A stretch of 64,000 nucleotides of DNA from Pollenia angustigena. Lineage: Eukaryota > Arthropoda > Insecta > Diptera > Polleniidae. The position numbers were made by a program, and so were the translations under genes. The DNA is taken from positions 148,054,511 through 148,118,510 of the forward strand of contig OV884059.1 in NCBI GenBank assembly GCA_930367215.1, in the 5' to 3' direction. How positions within the stretch are numbered: the first letter of the stretch is position 1; the number at the start of each line of letters is the position of its first letter. Below the pieces are notes generated by a model. The model saw nothing but the letters and a program-made list of their open reading frames with translations. It was not told the DNA's origin and did no database searches. This document shows positions 54,836-64,000 of the stretch, in pieces.

Positions 54836-56033
54836 TGTCACGTACGGTATGTCACGAACGATATTACATTTTGTTCATTATAAAACCATCAAAAAAAATT
54901 TTTTTGTTTCCAATTACGGATTATAAAGGAATAATGGGCCATGTCACAGAGTACAATTCCGTTCGAAATGATTCCGTTCGGAATTGAAGAAAACATATTT
55001 GTTTGTTGATGGCAAGTGTATTTTGATAGTTTTATGGCCTTTCAGATACAGACAACTTCCATACCGTTCATGAAAACAAAAATCAAATATAAAAAATTGG
55101 GAATTTAGCACGTCATACAAAAATCTTAATAATAAATTTTGTATTCCCGTAAATAACTTTGATTATATACTTGCATGTGCCCGTGCAGAAAACTGAATTG
55201 CCAAATTGGTTTTTTTGTTGTTTTCTTGCGAAGACAATAGAATGAAACAATTTGTTTTTTAATTGTGTTTTTTCTTTTTACCCACTTACAACTACAATTC
55301 GAGACGGAAAGAACCCAACCAATTGTAGGGGGATGTAAGAAAAGATAAACTCACTGTTTATTGTTGGTGTTTTGTTTAAGCTTTGATATTGTTACAAGTA
55401 AGACTTTGAGTGTTTGAAATTCTTATTCGCTTTAGGGTTTTATTTGTATAATATTTTTAGCTTTTCTAAAATCTTTGGAAAAGGTTTCCTGATGATCTGT
55501 CCTAAGCAACCAGTGAAATGCGCATAGAGGCTAGTTTTCCCTCAACAATAAATTTCAGTGTATTTATCAAATATAAAAAATTGGGAATTTAGCAAGTCAT
55601 ACAAAAATCTTAATAATAAATTTTGTATTCCCGTAAATAACTTTGACAAAAATGGTTTCATTCCGAAACATTTTTTCGTCATTTTCTGAAGCACCAAAAT
55701 ACGGAATGAATTCCGTTTCCGAACGGAATTGTACTCTGTGACATGGCTGAAATGTGGTTTAATGTAACAAATTAAAAAAAGAAGGAAAACCTCCCACCAT
55801 TCGCAGATTTTCGTATTTTTTTACATTCACCTCAAACTCAGTTCCGTTTTATGTCACGTACGATATGCACTTATTTTGCTCGATATTTTGGACAACAAGG
55901 TTCCGAATTTAATAATTTTTTTTCATATATAGTAAACGAAAAATAATAATAAAAAAAAATTTCCAGTTAATACTATTTTTGCAAAATTTCTATCTCTCTG
56001 AAGGCGTACAAATGTCACGTACGATGACATGTA
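54836..56033. other. Interval bounded by TGTCACGTACG motifs, holding a nested element
   Basis: TGTCACGTACG occurs at 54837, 55854 and 56013, all in the same orientation, with TGTCACGAACG at 54850. The spacing does not form a regular array. The element at 54939-55746 lies between. No gene is seen. Confidence 0.45.
54939..55746. mobile_element. Inverted-repeat element, CCATGTCACAGAGTACAATT ends
   Basis: CCATGTCACAGAGTACAATT CCGTTCG is perfectly complemented at the right end (27 bp). No TSD could be fixed. An ~80-bp direct repeat (TATAAAAAATTGGGAATTTA block) occurs inside at 55085 and 55568. Palindromic TTCCGTTCGGAA motifs follow the TIRs. No coding sequence. Confidence 0.8.
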
Positions 56034-56389
56034 AATGCCCATTGTAATTCTGTGAGTTAACATACCTTGTCGTTTTTTCTTTTGTGAAATAAATTATTAA
56101 ATTGTGTTGAAAAAATGTAGCAAAAATATAAGCTATGTAAATCGCAACGCAACGCCAATGAATTACATTGAAAGCAAATACAAAGTCATAAATATTCTTT
56201 AATTTTGTTTTTGCTTTCTACAGAAATTCACATTCACACCTATCGTGAATAAAAACTTCCAACTCTTGCGAAAAAGCACAAAAACAGAACAACAACGACA
56301 TAGACAATTATTTCGCAAAACCGACGCAAAATTGGCAGGGTCTTAGTAAGTGCAAGATTATCAGAGTATTGGAATAATAATTTTGCAAC
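56034..56389. other. Spacer, no gene seen
   Basis: AT-rich, without repeat structure or coding signature. Confidence 0.4.
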
Positions 56390-56580
56390 TTTTTATGGCA
56401 TTGCCCGCCACGGCTGGCGCGTAGAAGGCGCAATCTGGAACACCAATTTTCAACAACTTTTCGCATCATTTGCGACCGTATTTCGCTGATAACTCATCGA
56501 ATGTGATTTCCATGTGTTCAATTGTTTGTGGTTTACCGACGTAGACAAGTGACATAACATAACCCTAAAGAAAGTTCGAA
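56390..56580 (-). pseudogene. Tc1/mariner (DD41D-like) transposase C-terminal remnant
   Basis: The minus strand reads LVYVGKPQTIEHMEITFDEL, then a decayed stretch and a frame-shifted RLRLLRASRGG equivalent, the C-terminal part of a DD41D transposase. At 16637 the equivalent text is KVYVDKPATIQELKDEI. The upstream catalytic part is absent. It sits about 470 bp downstream of the splice donor of the AT-hook gene exon, probably in that gene's first intron. Confidence 0.75.
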
Positions 56581-57047
56581 GTTAGAAAAATTTAAATTTA
56601 AACTCGTTCTTTCCTGTCTTTTTCGGTACAACATTGCAATAACCACATGTACGTAAAGAAATTTTAATAACCTGTTAATTAGTAGAGGTCCCTTTATAAT
56701 TATTTTACAATATAGGTAATAAGGATTTATAAAAAAAAAAAAAAAAATTAGGACTTTGTTAGAAAAATTTTGATTTAAATTATCCATTTCCGGTTTTGCA
56801 GATGAAGATTTTTTTTCAAAATAATTTTTTTTTTAAAAATAATTTTTTTTTTTTATTTAAAGATCAATTGATTTTCTTTATTAGATTTTAGTTTGAAAAA
56901 ATCATTTAAAACCCTATAGTTATGCCAAATATCTATAAAAGAATTCCAACAAATTTTTTATTAGGTTGTCCGCTCCACAAATAAAGCCCCTTATGTTAAA
57001 ATGTATCTAAAAATATTGAAAATTTTTACTTATAAGTATGTACTTAC
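56581..57047 (-). other. Likely intron start of the AT-hook gene, with poly-T tracts
   Basis: On the minus strand this follows the GTAAGTA donor at 57047. It holds homopolymer A/T runs (56720-56860) and no further recognisable exon. The next exon of the gene was not found in the window. Confidence 0.45.
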
Positions 57048-57048
57048 A
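57040..57048 (-). promoter_or_regulatory. 5' splice donor of the AT-hook gene exon
   Basis: TTT|GTAAGTACA on the minus strand matches the insect donor consensus GTAAGT. The codon before it is complete (Phe506), so the intron is in phase 0. Confidence 0.8.
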
Positions 57049-58565
57049 AAATCCTGAAATGGAGCATTTATCTCATCTTGATTTAATTGCCTGCCATCAA
57101 TAGACACACCGTTTGTTGAAACCAATTGGCATGGTCCACCATTAGCCCAATCTCCATCAATATAATATGTAATGTTCTGTTGAGGTAAAGTTTGTTCTTC
57201 TTCTTGTTGTGGTGAATGATCAACAACTTCAAGGTTCTGAGTAGTTGATGAAACCAAAGGCTGAGACCGTGTTGAAGAAGCGGCTGGTGTAGTAGAACCT
57301 GGCAATGGCTCACAGTCGTTTGAAAAAAATTCTACATATTTAGCCAAATTACTTTTAGTGGTTGGTTGTGGCTGTAATTTTGCATTATCATTTTTCTTTC
57401 TTGGCTTTCGTCCTCTTTTTTTGGGGGGTTCATCTTCATTTGCGCGTTTGGAATTTTTACGGCTTTTCTTTTTTGTAATATTACCTGTACTGCAGGCTGT
57501 ATCAACAATTAAATTTGATTTTTGAGAATATGATAATTCTTGCGATGACTGAGAGAACTCTATGAAATTATTGTTTTCAACAGCTTCATAGTTATCAATT
57601 AAATTATTGTTAATGTTTTCTAAAGCATTTGTTGCCTGCAACGTCTCATCGTTGCAAGCATCAGCCATAACATTCTGAATGAGTTGTGAAAGATCTAGAT
57701 CCTGTTCGTGTTGTTGTGAAAACTGTTGAAGTAATTGCGATGAACTTGAAGACAGTGATTGTTTAAATTGATTTTTACGCGTGTTGGTTATTTTTGAAGA
57801 AGTGTGGGTTATAGAATTTTGTTGCTGTTGTTTTATTTCATTTGCTCGGTAATCGAAATTTTTCCTTGCAAAATCTAAACTGTCCAAAATAATGTAGTGG
57901 ACATTCCCTCTATGTAAAGAGGGAATTTTGATATGAAGTGTTGGTGTTTCATCCATCTCTTTTTCCACTAACATTTCTTCGCTATGAAAAGTCACCCCCG
58001 AAGTAGTCACAGTATGTCCCTGCTTTTTCTGTAATTTTTTTCGAATGGCCTTCGAATGTGATGTTGATGTCGAGCTTAAACTTTTAAAACTTAATTTTCT
58101 TTCCCTGGGTTTTTTACGCAAAGCCAAAGGTAATTGCGAATCTTTTGGTTTTGAAGTGTCAGCTGCCTCTGTCAAGTCTACCGTTTTTTGTTCAAACGTT
58201 TGAGCCATTTCTAGATTTTGAAAATTTTGTTCTCTTTTTTTGGACATAAAAGTGCTAATCGTTTCTTCATCACTGGAATCGAAAGATAAATTTAATTTAC
58301 TATTTTCATCTTCAGGGACTTTTAACTCCTTTTGTTTTTGCACTTCATAATTCTCTTGTAATAGCAGAAGTCTTTGCTTGAGACTTTTCATAAGACTCTC
58401 ACATTCAGCATTGATACGATGAATCTTAACCACAGCTTTAGACTCCACTAATTGAATGCGCAGGCGATTACTAACGTATTGTTGCTCATTCGATCTAAGA
58501 GTAGGTTTATATTGAAAGATCTGCTTTTCCAAACGTTTCAACTCATGTACAGAACTATAATCCAT
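57048..58565 (-). CDS. First coding exon of an AT-hook nuclear protein of unknown identity
   Basis: An open frame of 506 codons from ATG to a consensus splice donor (GATTTT|GTAAGTACA); beyond the donor the frame meets a stop after five codons, so the gene continues in an exon I could not find. The start is supported by an in-frame TGA 24 bp upstream and a good context (ACAATGG). Residues 5-80 look alpha-helical/coiled-coil (ELKRLEKQIFQYK, SLKQRLLLLQENY). A basic stretch lies at 145-182. Residues 205-240 are compact and non-repetitive (TLHIKIPSLHRG, VHYIILDSLDFARKNFDYR), perhaps a short conserved domain. Q/N/S-rich linkers follow, then an AT-hook with nuclear-localisation character (PPKKRGRKPRKK, 380-391). 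Composition and structure are those of a chromatin or transcription protein. I do not recognise the gene. It is clearly unlike the surrounding transposon genes. Confidence 0.85.
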
Positions 58566-59151
58566 TGTATTTTTAATTTTCGAACCTCACATAAATTTTA
58601 GCACATTTCAAGATGTCCGTAAAAAAATTTACATATTATAACAATAATTGTTTGAATTATTTACTGCAACCACTTTCTAGTTAATATATATATTTACCAA
58701 AGTTTCTCTATTGACCAATTTTCACAAAAATTTCACTGAATTTTGCAATAACATAAATTTTTATAACGCGTGTTCCTCGAGAAAAATCTAAAACCGTTAT
58801 AATTGCAAAGCAAAAAGAAGCAATTACAATATTGCCGTACTAAAAATACTATTTTGTTAGTGATGGGATTTATGGCACAATTAGGCCCTTGTTGGCACTA
58901 CTGAATTTTGCTGGGGTTTCGCTCTTTTTTTTGACCCTTTTTAGATTAACATAGTCCCCTTTTACAGTGTGGCAAGTAAAGAATTGTAGGCGAGAGAGCA
59001 ATCAGAGGAGCAATCATTGCGCAATGGATTGCCACTCATGGCAATATTTGGTCTATAGGTCGCAAATTTAATTTAGCAATCAAATTTGACGAATTTTGAA
59101 ATTTGCCGCAATAAATATTGCTACGTGGAGACCATAAATTGCACAAACTTT
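58566..59151. other. Upstream region of the AT-hook gene
   Basis: On the minus strand this is the 5' flank of the gene: AT-rich leader-like sequence without a clear TATA box. No further ORF is convincing. Confidence 0.4.
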
Positions 59152-59274
59152 GTCTGGGTTCACACTATGAAAGTTTTATTGGTGAGATGGGAGAGAATAA
59201 TAGCATGGTTTCTTCCCCTCTCACCAATAAACTCAGACTTTCTGAAAGAAAACTTTCATTGTGTGATCCCAGAC
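59152..59274. mobile_element. 123-bp Harbinger-type MITE, GTCTGGGTTCACACTATGAA, copy 2
   Basis: GTCTGGGTTCACACTATGAA and its near-complement bound the element; TTT lies at both edges (59149-59151, 59275-59277). The family is that of 46608-46749. Confidence 0.85.
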
Positions 59275-59885
59275 TTTCTAAAGTAATACATTTCGTTTCT
59301 TTAAAGAAGAAAAGCCAAAAATAATTTCCTGACTTTAACTTGTTTTGTTCGCTTTAAGTAAAATTTTCTTAAATAAAGAAACATTTTCTCATGATCAAAA
59401 ATTCACCTTTTTGGTATATGATCAAAAATTTCTTAAAACAAGAAATACAAAAGTAGCTTATTTTTTATTAAAAACAAAAAAGATATTACTGAAATCAAGG
59501 AGCATTTATTTAATATAAGTCTGATTTTCTTTGTTTTTAAATAGAATCGAATTTCTTGCATCAAGAAACAAATGCTTGGGATATCTTTAAATTTTTCAGA
59601 AAATGCTCCAAAAAACTTGGTTTGATTCAATTAATTTTTATTTGGATCGGCATGTTAAGCACATCAATCAAAAGTTTCTTATTTTTTATATTAAGTTTTC
59701 TCAAACTAACTAGTGCTACACGTTTTTATGAAATAAAATTCAGGCGTTTCTTTTGATTTCGTAAAATAAAAAGCAACAAAAACTTGATTTAAGTAACTAT
59801 AGAATTAAAATATTTTTTAACCTTAGTTAAGTACATTTTAGTTCGCTTTGAGTGATAAATTTTTGCTTAAACGAAGCCACACATA
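59275..59885. other. AT-rich interval without a gene
   Basis: Short ORFs have low complexity and no domain. TTTTTCTTAA-type and CAAGAAA motifs recur irregularly. Confidence 0.4.
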
Positions 59886-60141
59886 CATATCGCTCATTTG
59901 CTGCAAGACCGGCATAACCCAAAATAATCCATTTCGAGATAAACGCATTTAAAGTTTTTGATTTGCTCTAACTACTTAGAAAAAAAGAAGACACATTCTC
60001 TTCAAACTGGGAAAGTATAAAAGATATAAAGATGAATTTTATACACAATATAAAGAAAAACAAAGCGAACAATTCTGCATCTCTAACTCCAAAATTTCAT
60101 TTTTTGAGTTATGCCGGTCTTGCAGCAAATGAGCGATATGT
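59886..60141. mobile_element. MITE with CATATCGCTCATTTGCTGCA arms
   Basis: CATATCGCTCATTTGCTGCA + AGACCGGCATAAC at the left is exactly complemented at 60107-60141. The TSD is not clear. The 116-codon ORF at 60032-60382 starts inside this element. Confidence 0.7.
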
Positions 60142-60749
60142 TTACAATAAGAAATTTTTGTTTTGTGCGAGAATGGTGGACAATTTTCTTAGTTCAAGAC
60201 CATTATGCCATTATGGCTTTATGTCCTATGGCTTTGTGACACCCCACCGTATTCTGACGACAGTTGAAAGATTTTTATTTTGCCGTAATCAATATGTGAC
60301 TCTTGCAAATTATTTTTTTGCAACTCTTTTTGTTGTTTATGTTTCTTTAAAATCGTCGTATACGCATTCTGACGCTATTTAGGCGAATTTTGCCGTTATG
60401 GTTTTAAAATTTTGGCAAAAATAAGTTATAAATTCATTTAAAATCAATCAATAAAAGCAGACGTGAAGAGTGAGAAAAAAGTGTTTTCTTTTGAATACAA
60501 GTGCTAACTAAAGTGAATTTTATATTATTATACAATAACAATACGATTAAGAAGAATATGAGAAGCAAAAACATAATGGAATCTGCTTACAATGAAATAG
60601 AATGAAGATCGCCCAAAAAAAAAAAATTAAAGTCAGTGAAACATTATTTAATTGTGATGATGTCCCAGTTCACTATGTGGAAGAAAATTTTATAGATCCC
60701 GAAGAAATTTTCAAAGATCCCAACAGTGATAACTTTCCAATGGAATATA
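60142..60749. other. Interval with possible scraps of a transposon gene
   Basis: A short frame near 60640-60745 (VPVHYVEENFIDPEEIFKDP) looks protein-like and could belong to the remnant at 62338, but I cannot show this. Nothing else is convincing. Confidence 0.3.
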
Positions 60750-60795
60750 GTCTGTGTTCATACGGCACATGTTTGACATGATTGCTACTTTATAA

Positions 60796-61669
60796 GTCCC
60801 CATTTACATTATACGATTCTTGTCGTTGCGATTCTTACCTTTTAAGCGAAAAGGGAGAGAGGAATTAAAAGGGGTACGCAAGCGAGTGTACTCTTCGATT
60901 CATTTTGTTCGCTCATTCGTTCTCTCATTGTGTTCTCATTCGACGAAAAATGTATTGAAGTTCGGTTGCACACAGGGCTGTCAGATATGACGATTTCTCG
61001 CCAAATGTGGCGATTTTGAAACGTGTTTGGCGATGGGATTTTCCATTTGGCGACTGGCGACTTGTATGGCGATTTCTGATATAGCTGGCGATTAACTTGG
61101 CTATTTTTACCATTTATATTATTTCGGCGATTTTGTTTAACAGCTTGTCATTTTTTTTTTATCATTACTAACACAAAAGAACTTGCAACTTTTTTTCACA
61201 TGAGCTTTGTAGTATGTATGCAGGTCAAAACTCCAGTGATGAAATCGGTGAGGCTGAAGTGTACGATCTTATAGACTTGTGTACTTAATTAAAGTTTTTC
61301 AACTGAATACATATATGATCTCTATTTTATGTTATTTAGAAAAAATTACAGAAACAACACAAAATTTACTTTCGCCGACTTTTTTGTATTTTTCTCAGTT
61401 TTTGGCGATTTTTGCCTGAAATATTATACTAGAGTTTTATGTATGCAAAATTTTATTTAAAAAAAAAAATTTTTACAAAAACTGAACAAAATTGACGTTT
61501 GGCGATTTCTGACATCCGGTGTGGCGATGGAGCTCAAAAAAATCTGACAGCCCTGGTTGCACAGAAAAAGTTTTAACGACAAAAATCACACAATGTAAAT
61601 ATCAGACCGACTTCAAAGAAGAAACGACAATAATCGCAACGACAAAAATCGTATAATGTAAATTTGGAC
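60796..61669. mobile_element. Harbinger-type MITE, GTCCMMATTTACATTATACG ends
   Basis: Ends GTCCCCATTTACATTATACG and the complement of GTCCAAATTTACATTATACG, both followed by ATT. TAA lies at both edges (60793-60795, 61670-61672). Nested in the element at 60750-62107 and split by a hAT-type element. Confidence 0.86.
60973..61555 (-). mobile_element. hAT-type non-autonomous element, CAGGGYTGTCAGAT family, copy 3
   Basis: Ends CAGGGCTGTCAGATATGA and AATCTGACAGCCCTG; perfect 8-bp TSD GTTGCACA (60965-60972 and 61556-61563). 583 bp, same orientation as 20283 and closely similar to 19513-20113. Confidence 0.92.
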
Positions 61670-62337
61670 TAAGCGAGAGCGACGAGGGGAAAAGAAACGA
61701 GTACACTGATGCATGTACTGTCTTTACGTTTTACTTTCTTTTCGTTGTTTAATTTTGTTTTTGTTTTCAATATCAAATAAAACCAACACGACATCAAGGT
61801 ATATTTACACAAGGTAGACTCATTTGGGAGTGTACACATGCTGCTCTATAAAAGGAACCGAATTGTCAAAATTGTCTCCATATAAAACCAAACCAATTTA
61901 ACGCACACATGTACAAATTTTTTCTCATATACACGAAATTTGACGAAGGTTCCAACTAGGGGTAATCAGCAGACAAACATATGGGCCAACGAGTTTACCT
62001 TGTGTAAATATACCTTGCATGACATGATTCATTTGAACGCCAATTCATGTTCAAAGTAGAAAAAGGAAGAATCTTGTCAATAAGACATGAGCCGTATGAA
62101 CTCAGACATACGCACAAAGTATACAGAGATGAAAAAAGTGACGTATGAAAAATGACTAAATCATTTGCGAGGGCAGCTTTCGAAGAAAGAGAAAGAAAAC
62201 GTTTTTTGTTAGTGAAGTGGCAATGTGTAAAAACAGGCCGCTACTATCAACACGAACTGCGTAATCAAAACAAAAAATGCAAAAAGGGCAGCTTTAGAAG
62301 AAAGAGACGGAAAAAACGCAAAATAATAATAGTGTGA

Positions 62338-62730
62338 AAGATAAAATTAGACTTTGGGTGGTAAAACATGAGTTAACTGCAACGAATTGTTGGTTATTCT
62401 TAGAGAAACTGAAATAAAATTTCCGAAAGACGTTAAAAGGTACGCCAAAAGAGGTAGTCGCCAAGCCAAAGGATGACGGAGCATATGTTCACTTTGGCCT
62501 TAAGGTCGCATTAACGGACTTTTTTCTTAAAAATAGTTATCAGAAAGATTTTATAAACCACGATTTTAGTATTGATGGTATGCCATTGTGCAAAAGTTCT
62601 AATCTTCAAATGTGGCCAATTCTGAGTGGTGTACCAAAATATTGTGAGGTATTCTTAACTGGTGGTATAGTTGGTGGCGACTGCTCCAACTCATTTATAA
62701 GGAATGGCAAAAAAAAGCCTGAGCGATGAT
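62338..62730 (+). pseudogene. KDZ-like transposase remnant
   Basis: The frame reads KIRLWVVKHELTATNCW, a stop, then DGAYVHFGLKVALTDFF, FSIDGMPLCKSSNLQMWPIL, GVPKYCEVFLTGG and ends after GDCSNSFIRN. The IDGxPLxKSSxxQxWPIL block is characteristic of transposases of the KDZ/Plavaka-like class found in many insect genomes; the Asp of IDG is part of its catalytic core. Only the first part of the gene is present. At least one stop (62413-62415) and loss of the 3' part make it inactive. Class assignment rests on this one block and its flanks. Confidence 0.6.
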
Positions 62731-62984
62731 GTGGCTGCAAAGTAAAGCTGGGGGGAACAAGCAATAAACCCAGAATTCAACAATTTAGTATAAAACAAAT
62801 TATGCTGCTGACTGACTACGAAAGGGTAACGAAATTTAATATATGATAATACAATTAATTTAATATTTTTTATCTCAACATAGATTTTTTAAATTTATTA
62901 TTAAAGAATATAAAACTTTAAAACTGCTTTTTATTGTATACCTCGCTGTTAGACATTTTGGAATCAATTAAAGGTATTTTTGGC

Positions 62985-63260
62985 GATTGTTTCAAGATTC
63001 TTTTAAAGTAGGACTTAAAGAATCTTACACGATTGTTTTTGGCGCATCGTAAAAGACTCATAAGTGCGATTTATTCAAGGCTCGTTTAAAGTAGGAATAA
63101 AAGAATCTTACACGATTATTTTAGGCGCATCGTAGACGACTCATATGGAAGAGTCGCCGTAAGGACACAGTTTCTCCCGTTGTACTGAACTTGCACGATC
63201 GGAGTACGATATCGCGGACGATTAATTTAATCGCCTGCTCCGGTCGCGAAAGACTCTATA
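62985..63260 (+). repeat. Two-unit ~95-bp tandem repeat
   Basis: AAGAATCTTACACGATTRTT + TTGGCGCATCGTA recurs near 63010 and 63105, with TAGGAMTWAAAGAATC before each. Loosely related to the minisatellite at 45135-45360. Confidence 0.65.
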
Positions 63261-64000
63261 ACGATCGAAAATGCTAGCTGGGCACTATCACACAAGTCTT
63301 ACGTACTCCATAATACTTTGTGAAAGTGATCTGAAATTCATTCTGAATTTATTAATTTAAGTTTGTAAATAGTGCATTCAACTGAATTTTTGATCGGCGA
63401 TACGAATATTCATAACATCACTTATATAGAAGGAATTGCGCAGATAATTAGATCCATAGTGTTCCCCAGGAAGTTGTACGTGAAGATAACTTCGGCGCAA
63501 GGAAATATTTTTTTCAGATACGTCAACATAACTCAAGATATTTTGAAATGTCAGTCAAAAGTGAAGTTGTCCAGTATTTTTAATAAATAATGGCTATTTA
63601 CATAGTTTTAGGTCACTCTAGTAGTTTTACCTCCATTTTTTTTATTTTAAATTTGTGGGCTTTTTTGACCAAGAAAGTAAGTTTGTTTAGATATGGCTGT
63701 AGTGAGTTGTTATAAAAGTAATAATATTCTTGGAGAATAGTTTTTTTATACTATTGTTTTTTTTATAAAGAAGTGGTCTCAAATGTAAACAGCTTGGTTT
63801 ATAATTAACTAGCTTAACGCTGTACGCTTTGCTTATCTCGTTCAAATCTATATATGGGCATTTCAATATTGACGTACCACAAAATTTAAAAAAATTAAAT
63901 GAAGAAGTCAAATTTGTAAAAAGGGTTTTTATATATACATACAAAGTAACGAAGTAGCACTATATTCAGAAAAAAAATTACAGCAATCGACGCTAAGGAT
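63261..64000. other. Interval without a recognised gene
   Basis: A 72-codon ORF at 63372-63590 (EFLIGDTNIHNITYIEG) shows no domain and is left uncalled. The remainder is AT-rich. Confidence 0.35.

Larger units (their letters stand above)
60750..62107. mobile_element. Harbinger-type MITE, GTCTGDGTTCATACGGC family, copy 3, with nested elements
   Basis: Ends GTCTGTGTTCATACGGC and GCCGTATGAACTCAGAC, with ATA at both sides (60747-60749, 62108-62110). It carries the element at 60796-61669, which itself carries a hAT-type element at 60973-61555. A further insertion of unknown origin lies at about 61790-62025, with CAAGGTA...TACCTTG near its edges. Confidence 0.9.

Noticed and set aside
60032..60382. 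116-codon ORF
   Set aside because: It starts within an inverted-repeat element and shows no domain or coding-like composition.
62152..62337. 61-codon basic ORF rich in K/R
   Set aside because: Contains an internal duplication of a GGCAGCTTT-type block and no family motif; could be repeat-derived.

Overview
This is AT-rich eukaryotic DNA, most likely intergenic sequence from a higher (brachyceran) fly. The evidence is a jockey-type LINE, a Ty3/gypsy retrotransposon, a DD41D Tc1/mariner element, many short inverted-repeat elements and tRNA-headed SINEs, with only one convincing host exon in 64 kb. The species is not identifiable from what I can see. Element edges below rest on terminal inverted repeats (TIRs) plus target-site duplications (TSDs) read by eye; edges may be off by 1-3 bases.

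Layout. 1-1980: a 180-bp satellite array ending in a head-to-head inverted copy. 1981-5035: the 3' part of a Ty3/gypsy element (RNase H, integrase, 3' LTR), interrupted by an inverted-repeat element. 5131-6344: a Harbinger-like element carrying a Myb/SANT-like ORF. 7.2-12.4 kb: tandem repeats, SINEs and nested inverted-repeat elements. 13.3-14.5 kb: a second block of the 180-bp satellite. 15.5-19.4 kb: a hAT element holding a Tc1-like element which holds an intact DD41D mariner element with a 361-residue transposase. 19.5-23.4 kb: two copies of a ~600-bp hAT-type element, one carrying both a Tc1-like MITE and a degraded hAT transposon. 23.9-31.75 kb: a LINE split by three DNA elements; the largest insertion (26.1-30.4 kb) itself contains a long-armed foldback element with a central tandem array. 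32.9-38.3 kb: a hAT-type element with a SINE, a Harbinger transposase remnant, tRNA-like repeats and a palindromic minisatellite inside. 38.4-50.5 kb: MITE copies and broken transposon genes. 51.05-52.9 kb: a 5'-truncated jockey LINE with a complete RT core. 52.9-56.6 kb: more DNA elements. 57.0-58.6 kb (minus): a 506-codon first coding exon of an unrecognised nuclear AT-hook protein, ending at a consensus splice donor. 58.9-64 kb: nested Harbinger-like/hAT elements and a KDZ-like transposase remnant.

The most interesting signal is that the foldback element at 27138-30005 (about 350-bp arms, ~10-bp TSD) has a 165-177-bp internal tandem repeat which, read in reverse complement, resembles the free-standing 180-bp satellite at both 1-1980 and 13.4-14.5 kb. 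This suggests that satellite DNA and the core of a transposon share an origin. The window also gives a readable insertion order: several empty sites can be reconstructed from duplicated sequence or from restored reading frames. The host exon and the transposon genes do not form a pathway; apart from the exon this is a transposon-dense landscape.
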